In this document: positions 22,832-33,277 of the stretch, piece by piece
How the letters are laid out: each line of letters starts with the position of its first letter
Numbering within the stretch: the first letter of the stretch is position 1
NCBI GenBank assembly: GCA_036365455.1
Contig: JAWQUS010000030.1
Coordinates: forward strand, 20,170,001-20,234,000
From: Macrosoma leucophasiata
Taxonomy: Eukaryota; Arthropoda; Insecta; Lepidoptera; Hedylidae
DNA: 64,000 nt
Direction of reading: 5' to 3'
Program-made: the position numbers and the translations under genes
Notes under the pieces: generated by a model
What the model was told of the DNA's origin: nothing
The model's database searches: none
Seen by the model: only the letters and a program-made list of their open reading frames with translations

Positions 22832-23370
22832 ACTGGTGGTAGAGTTCCAATGTAAGGACTCGAGGGCGTAGGTACCAAACTACCAAATCTATCTGCCGCC
22901 AATTGGTAATGTTCAGCACTATCGTGTTCAGGTAAAATGGTAATGTAAAACTTAACCCTAAACGTAAATCACAGAGGCATAACACCTTAGGCATAAGGAG
23001 TGGTAACGCATCTGCATTTTGACCTTGGTCTTTCTGTAAGTGTCTCATCATCATCATCATTTCAGCCAAAAGATGTCCAATGCTGAACAAAGGCCTCCTC
23101 CAAAGAGCGCCACAACGAATGGTCCCGGGCCGCCCTCGTCCAGCGATTGCCCGCGACCTTCACCAAGTCGTCGGTCCATCTTGTGGGGGGCCTGGAAGTC
23201 GTCGAGTCTGCGAGATTGACGGTTCGTAATCACTCTCAAAAACAGCTTATAGACGTGACTAAGAAGTGCGATGGGCCTATAGTTTTTTAGAAGGGGGTGT
23301 ATGTGTCTAGTCATCACTTAACATCAATGTGAACTACATGCTTGTTTGCCACTTCCATTACATAAAAAAA
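22832..23370 (+). mobile_element. S1 element interrupted by RTE-B
   Basis: Head ACTGGTGGTAGAGTTCCAAT to TTGACCTTGGTCTTTCTGTA, then the RTE-B insertion, then TAGTCATCACTTAACATCAA to CCATTACATAAAAAAA. GTGTCT occurs on both sides of the insert (before CATCATCAT and before AGTCATCAC), a likely target duplication. Confidence 0.85.
23041..23310 (-). mobile_element. Internally deleted RTE-B element
   Basis: Minus strand, ending in (CAT)n on plus (3' tail ATGATG). An open frame of 86 codons begins MMTRHIHPLLKNYRPIALLS and KLFLRVITNRQ, the first reverse transcriptase motif of RTE elements, reaches RLDDFQ, and then jumps out of frame into the extreme 3' end (the CCACAAGATGGACCGACGAC block otherwise read as PTRWTDDL). 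Most of the polymerase is missing. The joint lies in a C-rich stretch (CCAGGCCCCCCAC). Confidence 0.78.
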
Positions 23371-23388
23371 CCCCAGATGCAGGATTTT

Positions 23389-23490
23389 GACGACCCGGTT
23401 AGTCCAGCGGTGTGAAACCATCGTTTGATTCGAAGGGTCGCGGATTCAATCTCCGCATCGGGACAAATATTTGTATGGCCTACAGATATA
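23389..23490 (+). mobile_element. tRNA-like terminal element, left half only
   Basis: GACGACCCGGTTAGTCCAGC, TTGATTCGAAGGGTCGCGGA and the CGCATCGGGACAAATATTTG block match 43839-44050, which is the complete element with inverted ends. An S2 fragment follows instead of the right half. Confidence 0.65.
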
Positions 23491-23572
23491 TTTTACACCG
23501 TTATCTCTGATAGCCACAATCTCAGCATAGTAGTAATACCCTGCTACCACTAGGCTCCTGAGGCAATTAAGT
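23491..23572 (-). mobile_element. S2 head fragment, inverted partner
   Basis: TTTACACCGTTATCTCTGAT to CCACTAGGCTCCTGAGGCAA, missing the B-box region. It faces the next S2 head to head across a ~15-bp spacer. Confidence 0.72.
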
Positions 23573-23587
23573 TAATCATATAATCGT

Positions 23588-23854
23588 TAACTGCCTCAGT
23601 AGCCTAGTGGTAGCAGGCCACTACTACTACGCTGGGGTTCTGGGTTCGATACCCAGGTAGAGTGCTATCAGAGATATTGGTGTAAAGTCTTTTAACTCAG
23701 GTTCTACAGGGATTTTTCCAGTTTCTGAAAATTTCCAAGTACCTAGAAGTTTGGTAATGTGCCCGGAGATATCAACAGGCTCCATGTATGTTTGAATGCA
23801 TGCATTTACCTCTGCCTACCCCTTCGGGGATTACAGGCGTGAAGTAACGTTTTT
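23588..23854 (+). mobile_element. S2 tRNA-derived SINE, best-preserved copy
   Basis: An RNA polymerase III A box TAGCCTAGTGG (23600-23610) and a perfect B box GGTTCGATACC (23643-23653) lie 32 bp apart in a tRNA-like head, followed by a ~190-bp body and the 3' end GGCGTGAAGTAACGTTTTTT. The run of T at the end is also a Pol III stop signal. The CGCCACCTGTTACAC block found at 22440 is deleted here. By promoter integrity this is the S2 copy most likely to be transcribable. Confidence 0.88.
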
Positions 23855-23899
23855 TTTATAATCGTTCGGTTCTTTCCTTTTGAGGTACGGAACCCTGAA

Positions 23900-24700
23900 A
23901 AGGTTCAGAAAAATTAACAACATACGGAAGTTCAGAACGAAATGGGAAAAAATTACACCACCCGGTCGCGTGTTTAGCGAGCGTTACCATAAACTTGTGT
24001 ACACCGCCGGCCGAAGTAACTGCGGACCTAATTACATTTGATTTTTTTTCATCATTGTCCAAAACAAAGCAATTTCCGGTTCACAGTCAAGCGTTTCTAT
24101 TGAAATTAATTTTGAACTCACTTAATTGGATTCTTAATTACACGATGTTTTAAGGGCATCGATTGAGTCATATGCCGTGATTAATAATATCTTGTGATCC
24201 AGTTCTTTGATCTATTATTTCAATTCTTAAGAACCAAAACAAAATTATTGACTTTTTAGTTATTTTGAAAAGACTGATTGAATACCTCTGATCTGGGGGA
24301 TGTTGAGGCCTTCTGTTACTAAATAGGTCCCCACTGAGTCTTTTTATAGGTTTTTTCAGTACTTTTAGGCTTTGAATATCTGATAGTGAATGACTCAAAT
24401 TCTATTTTATTTATTTAATTTTTATTTTCTTTTATTATATTCGGAAAGCAGATAGTGAAAATATAACTGAATACTAAAAATAATAGTTATAACTACACAC
24501 AATTAAAGAGCTTTCGCATATAACATCTGTAATACAAGGCACTTCATTAACAAAGTCTGATAAACAAAATAAAAACTTTTTTTATAGAGAAAGGTGAAAA
24601 TAAAAAATAGGCTGCCAAAAAGCCGGTAATACTTATCCATTAACTGTCCGTTTGTAAAAGACAAAATGGAACATTCTGATGATATCTATTTTAATTCTGT
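23900..24700. other. 800 bp without recognisable gene
   Basis: AT-rich. Short reverse ORFs (68 and 76 codons) have no features. No repeat match to the rest of the window. Confidence 0.45.
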
Positions 24701-24720
24701 GCTATTTTTGGACAATTGTT

Positions 24721-25446
24721 GTTGTATCTTCACACCAGGTCCCTAACGGGGTAGGCAGAGAGTGTAGAGCGCCAGATATCCCGGTTCTGACAAACCTCTC
24801 GTGCCTCGTCTACCTTCATCATTCTCTTCATACATGCACGCCGATTCCTAAGACTTTTGACCCCACCATCAGACAGAACTCGACCTATTTGGTCATGGTA
24901 GTCTTGGTCTTCCTGAGCCTCTGCAACCATTCACATTCGCATTGTATATCTGTTTAGTCATTCGCTTATTCGTCATTCTTTCTATATGCTCGAACCATCG
25001 GAGCATGCCTTTTTTCATTTTTACACCGATACTATCATTCACACAAAGTCTCTTTCTTACATCTTCATTACGAACGCGATCGGTGAGTGATACACCGCAG
25101 ATCTTGCGCAAAGATCTCACCTCGACCGCGTTCAACTTACTTTCATGCTCTTTCCTGCATACCCAGCTCTCGCTTCCATATAAAAGCGTTGGAGTAAGTA
25201 CAGCATTATGTACGGCTAGTCGAGCCCGCTGGCTGAGATGTTTAGATTCTAGCAGCTTACCCAACGCTCCATTCACGCAATTCCCAGCAAGCACTCTTCT
25301 TTCTATGTCAGTGGTGTACCTACCATCCTTGCTAAAAGCACATCCAAGATATACAATTTCATCAACCTGTTCTAACACTGCATCATCTACTACTACCCTT
25401 GCATTTGTTCTCTGTTCATCTCGTTCAAATACTAATACTTTAGTTT
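24721..25446 (-). mobile_element. RTE-A 3' end, flanked by a 12-bp target duplication
   Basis: Host duplication TGGACAATTGTT (24709-24720) and TGGATAATTGTT (25447-25458), one mismatch. The minus-strand frame reads MLEQVDEIVYLGCAFSKDGR, LLYGSESWVCRKE, RKICGVSLTDRVRNEDVRKR, MLRWFEHIERM and GCRGSGRPRLP, continuing after one frame change into the RTE-A C-terminus at 24733-24930. These are the classic C-terminal motifs of RTE-type ORFs. The copy is 5'-truncated after the catalytic core and carries at least one frameshift. Confidence 0.88.
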
Positions 25447-25491
25447 TGGATAATTGTTCATTTTATTATTAAGGATTAATGTGACATATAA

Positions 25492-25722
25492 ATACTTCGT
25501 ATTGCCTCACAATGAAATAGTGTGTCAAAGGTTTGGTAGATACGAACTATTTGTATGGGAAAATAAAATTGTGGCTTTTACTATTTCCCTTCATATTTTC
25601 TTACCTTATAAACTTCCCTGGATTTCCAAAAATCATTCAAAACCAAAATTAGCCAAATCGGTCCAGGCGTTCTCGAGTTTTAGCGAGACTAACGAACAGC
25701 AATTGATGTTTATATTTATAGA
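25492..25722 (-). mobile_element. HelA Helitron missing its 3' end
   Basis: Starts TACTTCGTATTGCCTCACAA; the CTAG terminus and hairpin half are absent. The body is otherwise close to the copy at 6209-6449. Confidence 0.65.
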
Positions 25723-25975
25723 TAATTTGATTAATTTTCGATTTTCCGATGGTCAAACACCAATGCTTTAATCAACTTAAGATGCTATGTTTCCTCGGTT
25801 CGGATCTTTACTTCAAGAGATCGATGACTTACTATGGATTTCCCGTTGTGTACCGCCCTCTGCCCACCGAGAGATAGGATCATAAGTCGAGTATGTCATA
25901 GATTGATCACTCTTAATATGTAAACATTATAAGGCTATACTAAAAAAAAAATGTAATACAATTAAACGTAACTTA

Positions 25976-26231
25976 ATCCTGTAATCCCCAAAGGGGTAGG
26001 CAAAGGTAAATGCATACATTCAAGCATACCTACACCACCACGATTACCTTTTGGCCCATGTAATAAGTGGCGAGCCTGTTGACATCTCCGGGCATATTTC
26101 CAAACTCCGATGCCCTGGGAACTTCCAGAAAATGGAAAAATCCTAATAGAACTAGAGATAAACGACTATACAGAACAAACCCAGGATCCTAGCGGTGTAG
26201 TAGATGCCTATACTAGACTACTGAGGCAGTT
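25976..26231 (-). mobile_element. S2 SINE, reverse, head eroded
   Basis: From CTGTAATCCCCAAAGGGGTA through TCTCCGGGCATATTTCCAAA to ACTAGACTACTGAGGCAGTT. The B-box region has lost bases (GAACAAACCCAGGATCC). Confidence 0.8.
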
Positions 26232-26608
26232 ACCTATACTATACAGATTACGTTTACGATAAATTTAATATAAACTGTAGATATACTTGCATGCCACTGC
26301 TGCATATAAATAATTTGGATCTCCTACTAGAAAGTTTTGAAATCGGATTTCTAAATAAAATATTTTTATCATCCAATCATTGAAGAGTAATGTCCGCAAG
26401 TGTACAAAAATAAAATAGTACCAACAAAATAGCATTCCGGAGAAGCAGGCAAATAAAATGAAACTATGTTATGATAAAAGCGGCCATAGCAATAATTTAT
26501 ATATTTGCTTCACTAACCTACGCCAACCGGAGTGTTTGGCGGAGTTCCCGTATAAAAATGAAAAGTGAAACACGATTTGAGCACAATAATAATCAGTATT
26601 TTAAAAAA
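26232..26608. other. No gene recognised
   Basis: AT-rich intergenic sequence. CCTACGCCAACCGGAGTGTT near 26520 recurs at about 27853 (CCTATGCCAACCGGAGTTTG), so a short unnamed repeat is present. Confidence 0.4.
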
Positions 26609-26628
26609 ATTGAAAGAAAACTTTGACT

Positions 26629-26692
26629 TCGAGCACGAACCGAACCTGAGGCTGTAGGAACTAGCCGCTTTACCATAAATCTGCCGAAGCCT
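26629..26692 (-). mobile_element. S3 tRNA-like head, reverse
   Basis: Complement reads GGCTTCGG...TTATGGTAAAGCGGCTAG...CAGGTTCGGTTCGTGC...GAAGTC. Faces an opposite copy 40 bp away. Confidence 0.6.
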
Positions 26693-26734
26693 ACATCGGA
26701 GCGTCGATTTCTCTTTCTGTTTTTGATTTAACCG

Positions 26735-26806
26735 ATTCAGGATTGGTGAACGGTGGCTGGACTGGTTATCCTGGAATCGCAGGTTTGATTCCTACCCGAA
26801 GTCAAA
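26735..26806 (+). mobile_element. S3 tRNA-like head, forward
   Basis: GGTGAACGGTGGCTGGACTG, CGCAGGTTTGATTCCTACCC and GAAGTCAAATTTTTCTTTC. It has a B-box-like GGTTTGATTCC. With 26629-26692 it forms an inverted pair, both flanked outward by AAGAAAA/TTTTCTTTC tracts. Confidence 0.65.
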
Positions 26807-26992
26807 TTTTTCTTTCATTTCTTCTTTTCATATCTCAATTTACCGCGAACTCTCGACAACAGGAGCAACGCCAAACTGTTGCCGCACCGTGCGTTTTGTA
26901 TGATAACAAATGACTGTCCGTGCGCCATACGACAAACCCACCGCTTAGGCACTGCAGCGGTCCGACACAAAACGCCTAAATTGAAAGAGCAC

Positions 26993-27195
26993 TAAGGCTC
27001 CTTTCATTCTGCATCGTGTCGAGTGTGGCGCGACCGGCGACACGCTGTACAAAAACGCTACCGGCTAGCACGCGGCACAATGAAAGCCACTATGGCTACA
27101 AATGCACCTACAAATTGCACACAATACTTCATACAAATTGCACCGGTCACGCGCGTACGCGACCGGCGACACGCTGCAGTATGAAAGGAGCCTAA
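26993..27195. mobile_element. Short TIR element
   Basis: Left TAAGGCTCCTTTCATTCTGC, right reading inward TTAGGCTCCTTTCATACTGC, about 30 bp of inverted repeat including CGTGTCG. GC-rich interior with repeated CGCGACCGGCGACACGCTG. No coding; superfamily unknown. Confidence 0.7.
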
Positions 27196-27218
27196 CACAG
27201 ACTGCGCGCATTGGTTAA

Positions 27219-27447
27219 AGGACTTATTACACAGCACGGTATTCAGGGTACGATAGCAAGGGTCAGGGTAGTGTAATAACATTTAGGGAGTTAGGGCCGT
27301 AATTAGATCGACCGGAGCGGCCCGTGTATTTGTACTGTGATTCAGTTAGGGCGCTGTCGACCGGATAGTGTAATAAGTGGCAACCCGGCGCGAGGCCACG
27401 CCCACCCTTTCTGCCGGACCTTGGATACCGTGTCGTGTAATAGCCTT
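27219..27447. mobile_element. TIR element, second copy of the 2579-2796 family
   Basis: AGGACTTATTACACAGCACG at the left; right arm inward AGGCTATTACACGACACGG. The interior GGCAACCCGGCGCGAGGCCA is shared with copy one. Left flank GTTAA, right flank TTTAAA. Confidence 0.7.
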
Positions 27448-27526
27448 TTAAAGCAAGACAGGGAATCGATTCTATTGCGATTCAACGATTGTACGTTACA
27501 AGAATAAGGCCCCTGCAATGTATATG

Positions 27527-27810
27527 TTTTTTTTTAATGTTATGGAAGTGGCAAACAAGCATGCAGCTCACATCAATGTTAAGTGATGACTGCAGCCTAT
27601 AGACACCCACACAAAGACCATGGTCAAAATGCAGATGCGTTACCACTCCTGAGGCCTAAGGTGTTATGTCCCTGTGCTGGAAATTACAGGGCCGTACATT
27701 ACCACCTGACCGGAACACGATAGTGCTGAACACTACCATTTAGCGGCAATATTAGGTAATGCGGTGGTGCCTACGCCTGCGAGCTCGGTCACTGGAGCTC
27801 TAACACCAGT
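27527..27810 (-). mobile_element. S1 SINE-like element, near consensus
   Basis: Tail-side TTAATGTTATGGAAGTGGCA to head GAGCTCTAACACCAGT. ATGTA occurs on both outer sides, a weak hint of a target duplication. Confidence 0.9.
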
Positions 27811-27988
27811 AAAATGTAATGTGCAACCAGAGACAAAGTGTATGTGTGCTTCACTAACCTATGCCAACCGGAGTTTGGCGCGGCTCCTGAAAAAATGATA
27901 AAGTGACATACGTGACATACGAAAAATTTGTTTGGTGTTATTAATGCTATCATAAACTCGCGGTACGACGCGCTGGCGTTCTTAGAGC

Positions 27989-28054
27989 AAATTTAGAATA
28001 CGGGACACTGTGGTACTACTGTTTTAGTACCACAGTGTCCCGTATTCTAAATTT
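27989..28054. repeat. Perfect 30-bp hairpin, 6-nt loop
   Basis: Arms 27989-28018 and 28025-28054 are exact complements (arm core ATACGGGACACTGTGGTACT), loop CTGTTT. Longest perfect foldback in the window. Confidence 0.92.
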
Positions 28055-28125
28055 TCAAAAAAAGAAATTTAATATCACAACTGGTCGGTCCCGGTTCAAT
28101 CCCTGGGGCACACACATTAAAATAC

Positions 28126-28187
28126 GTACGGTAGTTTCTGAGATTAGCGCGTTCAAGGAAACAAACGAACTTAGCCTAGTATAGATT
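28126..28187 (-). mobile_element. HelE scrap
   Basis: GGTAGTTTCTGAGATTAGCG and TAGCCTAGTATAGAT match 28560-28635, including the TCTATACTA start. Confidence 0.55.
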
Positions 28188-28436
28188 ATCACAGTAAATT
28201 AATACACTCCTGCGAGAGACACATAGTACCTACATTATTTTTGAAACAGGTGTTTCAATAGGATCTTTTTTTAATTGTCATTTTGTATGTTTGATAATGT
28301 GCCCGGAATGTGTGGGACTACGTACGTAATTACGTTTCCTCTCTCTGTGATATTCAATTCAATTCAATGTTCAGTGATAACCTCAATATTTCACTTGTAT
28401 TCAGCTTTCTTTATCTTTATAAATAAGTAGCGGCCC

Positions 28437-28635
28437 GCCCCGGCTTCGCGCGGGTGTAATGTTACCTACCCTCTCCTATTGGTTTTAGCGTGATGTTATA
28501 TAGCCTATAGCCTTCCTCGATAAATGAACTATCTAACACTGAAATAACTTTTCAAATCGGACCTGTAGTTCCTGAGATTAGCGCGTTCAAACAAGCAAAC
28601 AAACTCTTGAGCTTTATCATATTAGTAAGTATAGA
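28437..28635 (-). mobile_element. HelE non-autonomous Helitron
   Basis: Minus strand, starts TCTATACTTACTAATATG and ends in a mutated GTAG instead of CTAG. GC-rich subterminal GGCCCGCCCCGGCTTCGCGC. Flanking T at the 5' side is as expected. Confidence 0.7.
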
Positions 28636-28932
28636 TTTTAGTTCTACGCGAAATTAGTACGAAATAATAATTTATTTCCAACGTCCATCATAGAATGCCG
28701 TTGCTTTAAACTAGTTTGCTACCGAACCTGCCGACATTGAAATCAATTGCGATTTAGTCTCGCTTAAATTAAATCAGACTATTTTTAAAACTGTGCTGAT
28801 ATTTCGGTTGGTGGGTGTGAACATTTTTGAAAACCATGATCTAGGTTTTTACGTAGGTTGTTATGTAACAGAAATAGTCGGGCTTGTTACCAAACTCCAA
28901 ATACGCCGTTTTCTGGGAACATTTTTTAACGA

Positions 28933-29187
28933 CTAGCTGACCCGGCAACTTCGTATTACCTCAGAATGAAATAAAGTGTCAAAGGTTTGATAAATACGGA
29001 CTATTTTTATGGGAAAAAGAAATTGTGTTTTTTACCATTACTATTCCCCTTCAATTTCTTCATATTTTCTTACCTTTGAAACCTCCCCAGAAATAATTCA
29101 AAACCAAAGTTAGCCAAATCGGTCCAGCCGTTCTTGAGTTAGTGAGACTAACGAACAGCAATTGATTTTTGTATATATAAATAATAA
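28933..29187 (-). mobile_element. HelA non-autonomous Helitron
   Basis: CTAG at 28933-28936 after host A; body GGACTATTTTTATGGGAAAA and GGTCCAGCCGTTCTTGAGTT. The far end is degraded into an ATAAATAA run. Confidence 0.75.
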
Positions 29188-29199
29188 ATAATAACTATC

Positions 29200-29270
29200 A
29201 CAGAGGCACAACAATTTATGCTTCAGGAATGGCAAGGCATTTGAATTTTAACCTCTGGTTTTTAACCTCA
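29200..29270 (+). mobile_element. S1 middle scrap
   Basis: ATCACAGAGGCACAACAATT and GAATTTTAACCTCTGG match the middle of S1; no head or tail. Confidence 0.5.
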
Positions 29271-29362
29271 AACTTCAAATATTTTTTTCATATTGGTCTA
29301 CAAGGACACTTTTGCATTCTCAGTTTACAAGCTACCTGGAGTGTATTATAATAATATATTTT

Positions 29363-29656
29363 TTTATGTAATAAGGAAGTTGCTAACAAACATGCAGTTC
29401 ACATTGATGTTAACTGATGACTGCAGTCTATAGACACTTACACAAAGGCCAAGGTCAAAATGCAGATGCGTTACCACTCCTGAGGCCTTACACATTATGT
29501 AATACCTCTGTGCCGGAAATAACAGGGCCGTACATTACCACCTGACTGGAACACGATAGTGCTGAATACTACCATTTAGCGGCAAGTATATATTATTAGG
29601 TAATGCGGTGGTGCTTACGTCCGCGAGCTCCGTCATTGGAGCTCTACCTCCAGTTA
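29363..29656 (-). mobile_element. S1 SINE-like element
   Basis: Full-length reverse copy, TATGTAATAAGGAAGTTGCT to GAGCTCTACCTCCAGT, with a small ATTATGTAAT insertion in the middle. Confidence 0.88.
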
Positions 29657-29679
29657 AAACCTAATGCCTAATTATTCGG

Positions 29680-30590
29680 GGTCAGAGCAGCTTGTGGCGA
29701 GCTGTTGGTGAGTAGCGACCACCTTCTACCATCATTCCGAGCTCCTCCGGGAGAACTGGGCTCCGCCTCGTCCGTCACACCTCTGGCTTGCCTTCATTGG
29801 CCGCTCAGAGTGGGGCGCTAGAGGTATGGCATTTGCAAAACATTAGATGGTCTCGAGGGTGGAAGTGAGGCATAATAGCGGGGAATACCCGTGAGTGTGG
29901 TGACATGACATGAATTTACGTTAGTTTCTGCAATTTAAACTAAACAAAATCTAGAAAAAAAACATATGTTTTTCTTTTCATTTAATATATAAACTTCGAT
30001 GACACATCGCATAGTTGAACAATAACAGACTGAATAAATGAATATGATTTATGATTCAATTTTAATTTTTAATCTAGCCGATAAATCAATTTTTATGTCA
30101 TTTCAACAGTAAAAACGTATTCAATAATAAATGTTGGTCCAGTGTTGAAAATCTTGGAACAGAATATCTCACAGACAGCCTCCCTATATAAAAACATGAA
30201 TTCAAGGCCTTCACTAAAACTTTTAGTAGAATAAAACTCTATTCACTTAAACTCTTTTCGGCGGCGTCGTGTGACGGGTTGCTCACTTCCCTTCAAAATG
30301 GTCGAGGAGAGCAATGGCTGCCACATGCGTCATACTCGTGAACGGGTGCTGATTGTGGGGACTGGTCTGTTGTGATTTGCAGATGTTATTTTCTATCACG
30401 ATATTAAGCTGTTGATGGGTATTCGCGTATGTGTTTATATGCAATTATTTATATGCCATGGACGTTCACATTATTTTTATTCTATTTAATAATATTTGTA
30501 TTAAATCTAAGGTTTTGACAAAAGAGCAACACGCTGAGTTTTTTGGGTAGCGGAGTTCTTCTCAGTAGTGCCTGCACTTGGAACTCTGCT
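29680..30590. other. Unassigned region with GC-richer first part
   Basis: 29690-29900 is GC-rich (GCTCCTCCGGGAGAACTGGG, TTGGCCGCTCAGAGTGGGGC) and has the look of a transposon untranslated region, but I cannot assign it. The rest is AT-rich. Around 30530-30590, GCGGAGTTCTTCTCAGTAG resembles a piece near 12170. No gene. Confidence 0.35.
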
Positions 30591-30655
30591 AAGAAAAATC
30601 TGTTCGTCATAATAATAGTCATTCAGACTATGATTATGACGAACAGATTTTTCTT
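30591..30655. repeat. Near-perfect 30-bp hairpin, 5-nt loop
   Basis: Arms: 23 perfect pairs (30591-30613 with 30633-30655), one mismatch, then 6 more pairs; loop ATTCA. Arm text starts AAGAAAAATCTGTTCGTC. Confidence 0.92.
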
Positions 30656-31436
30656 GTTCTTCTATGAAGGAATTGAAAAAAAAAAAATTAATGATTCACG
30701 TATCGGTTAAATATTATTATTAAATTGGTATTTATAAATACTTGGATTATTATTATAAGTCATTCTCTCTAGGTAGCTTATAACCCGACTATGCAAAAGT
30801 GTCCTTGTAGACCAATTTGAAATAAATGATTTGAATTTTGAATTTTAACTAATAATAAGGTTTTTTAACCGACTTTTATAAAAGGAGGAGGTTATCAATT
30901 CATCGGAACCTATTTTTGATGTATGTTCACCGATATTTCCCACTACCTCCTGTTCCCCTTCCTACCTTTCGGTATACGGGGCTAAACATGGGATATCAAA
31001 AAAACACATAAAAACGTCTGCGTCCATGCATTTCTGGATCTCCCCTACAAGTTATTGTCTTTAATTTGTCCTTATTATGTTACCGCTCCTCATCGAATGG
31101 GGTGTATCACAACAAAACACACACAGAGGACTTCGGTGCGGTATGCTCGCGCTAGGATTGATAAAAAAGATCTTGACTTACCTCTCATTTTACTCAGAAG
31201 CTCAATTCAGTAACTATGTATTATGTCAGTACCTATTATGTTCACCGATAATTTAAAAACGCCTGTACCGATTTGGATATATATTTTTTTATTAACCTTC
31301 ATGTCTTCCTTATTCAGGACACATTTCTAAAACGAGCCAGCTAAGACCCAAGCTTGTCCAATTTAAGGTTGGAAACGAAACGTTCGTACAGACGGCGCCC
31401 TTGGAGCCTTGGAGGTACTCTTATCAACACTTCATC
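30656..31436. other. Unassigned AT-rich region
   Basis: AACCGACTTTTATAAAAGGA near 30868 starts a repeat type I recall as common in moths; a related AACCGACTTAAAAGG occurs at about 46200. No gene or complete element could be delimited. Confidence 0.35.
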
Positions 31437-31439
31437 ACA

Positions 31440-31696
31440 TCATCATCATCACATATTATATAGTAAAGTCCCCCCTATTTTCTCTGTCTGTACGTTTGCG
31501 CTAATCTCGGAGTGTTGTGAACGAATTTTGTTCCTGTTTGAAATGTTTGAAGGAGGGTTTTCTGAAGAAGGTTTTTCTTATAATTTATCAACATCGCACT
31601 TGTATTTATCGAGATGCCACGGTTTTTGTCAAAGAAGTCGGGCACGTCCGACATTATAATAAATGCTACCCGTACAAAGCCGGGGCGGGTCGCTAG
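31440..31696 (+). mobile_element. HelE-like Helitron
   Basis: Ends CCGGGGCGGGTCGCTAG before host T. The 5' part TATAGTAAAGTCCCCCCTAT is variable. A 101-codon ORF through it is incidental. Confidence 0.6.
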
Positions 31697-31959
31697 TCTA
31701 TTATAAGATGATACTGTATTGCATACCTCTGTCCTCCCCCGATGACTTGGAGAATGTTGAAGTCTCTGTCCGTATGTTAGCTACGACCGGTCATCAGCCG
31801 ATCACTATCGTGTCGGCGTCTCGATCGCTTCTTTAACACAGGCGACTCCGTCACTGTGACAGGAGACTAACGCCTAGCACACAGGAGCTACTCGACCAGC
31901 AGTCGAGGTACGTCCAGACCCGACCCTAGCAAGACCCGCGTGGTCGATATTCCGGTTAC

Positions 31960-32130
31960 CACCATTCGAAGTCCAGAGTAAAAGTTGCACTGCCCCTAAT
32001 CGCATATGTTTTATGTGTGTCCCCCACAACGCCGAGGATCGGACCCGCAGGGGTCTACCTTTGGAAATAGTGTAAAAATTTACCCTTTCCGCTCGCCACT
32101 TGCCCGGTGAAGTAGACTAGTAGCCATCTC
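31960..32130 (+). repeat. R-A repeat, copy 1
   Basis: CCCCTAATCGCATATGTTTT, GCCGAGGATCGGACCCGCAG and GGGGTCTACCTTTGG match 59940-60300, where a MITE interrupts the same order. No coding visible; sequence from 31735 may belong to it. Confidence 0.6.
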
Positions 32131-32159
32131 GAGAGGAGCAATAAAAAAAGTCCTCATTG

Positions 32160-32470
32160 ATAAAGAAAGAGAAAGAAAGAAAACATTTATTGCTGCAGCC
32201 AATATTTCAATTTTAGGTACTGCATATAATAAAAAAATAAAACAATAGGAAAAAAAATCTTTAAAATATACGTAATAAAAAATACTTAAAAGGGGTTAAC
32301 AGTACACAAAAAAAAAAACTCTTACTTAAAAAGAAGTACCTTGTTAAAGTAGAAAATAAAAAACAAGATCTCACGGCTGCACCAAATAGTTCCCAGTTCA
32401 GGCTCGGAGCCCGACTACATCTAGATATATCTAGTTTTCATATCTATATCTCTGAGCTGTATTTAAAAAT
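32160..32470 (-). mobile_element. LINE 3' end, (CTTT)n-type tail
   Basis: Tail on plus is AAAGAAAGAGAAAGAAAG, followed by ACATTTATTGCTGCAGCC. The block TCTCACGGCTGC is shared with the next LINE end, so both belong to one family. 5'-truncated, no coding. Confidence 0.55.
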
Positions 32471-32824
32471 AATTGTAAACTGCAAACCCATTTACCATTC
32501 TTATCACACAATGAATGATACAAGTATGAATGCTGTCATGAATTATCATAAAACCGCTTCAATCGGCAGCATAACAAAATGATTAAGCAAATCGTAATTA
32601 TATACTGAACACATAGCTAATAGCCTCATACATAAAGATGTTGGATGTTAAATACAATAACAACACATTAAAACAGTAAGTGGGGACGGTTTCTTAACTA
32701 TTTATTCGCCAGCAAGTATCATAATAGCGAAATTACAACAATTGTTGGCTGACGGGTGAACATGGCATAAATTGTAATCAAGACGGCGGATGGTGCGGGA
32801 TATGGGAGGTAGCGACAGCGGAAA

Positions 32825-33060
32825 GATAAGATAAGATAAGAAACATTTATTTGACACACAACGAGACACATAAAACAGACATAAAACGTAACAGTTAACA
32901 GAGAAAAGACAACACATTTTCTAAAAATTAATACATACCTATACACGTAATATGTGTCTCACGGCTGCCAAAAAGGTGTCCTGTTCAGCAAATGTCAGGT
33001 ACCTTCATATAAAAGGTACCTGACGCTGGTTTTCAACAGGACCCTTAGTGAGTGAAACCA
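32825..33060 (-). mobile_element. LINE 3' end, (CTTAT)n tail
   Basis: Tail on plus GATAAGATAAGATAAG (32827-32842), then AACATTTATTTGACACACAA and TCTCACGGCTGCCAAAAAGG. It contains a 12-bp hairpin GTCAGGTACCTT/AAGGTACCTGAC (about 32995-33025). Confidence 0.62.
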
Positions 33061-33277
33061 CGGATGTCAAATTTATAATAAAGGATAATTGTACTAATAC
33101 TTATACAAGGTACATACATACGGATATAAAACAGATAATAAGCCATTAAAATAACATACTTAATTAAACGATAAATGTAATACATACTAGTAGGTACAAA
33201 CAATAATAAATAGATTAATACCAAAGTAAATAAAATATAAGTAGATAAAAAACATCTTATTAAAAAGCGATATAAGC

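Noticed and set aside
27989..28054. microRNA precursor
   Set aside because: Complete pairing over 30 bp with a 6-nt loop is unlike typical bulged animal precursors; no expression data.
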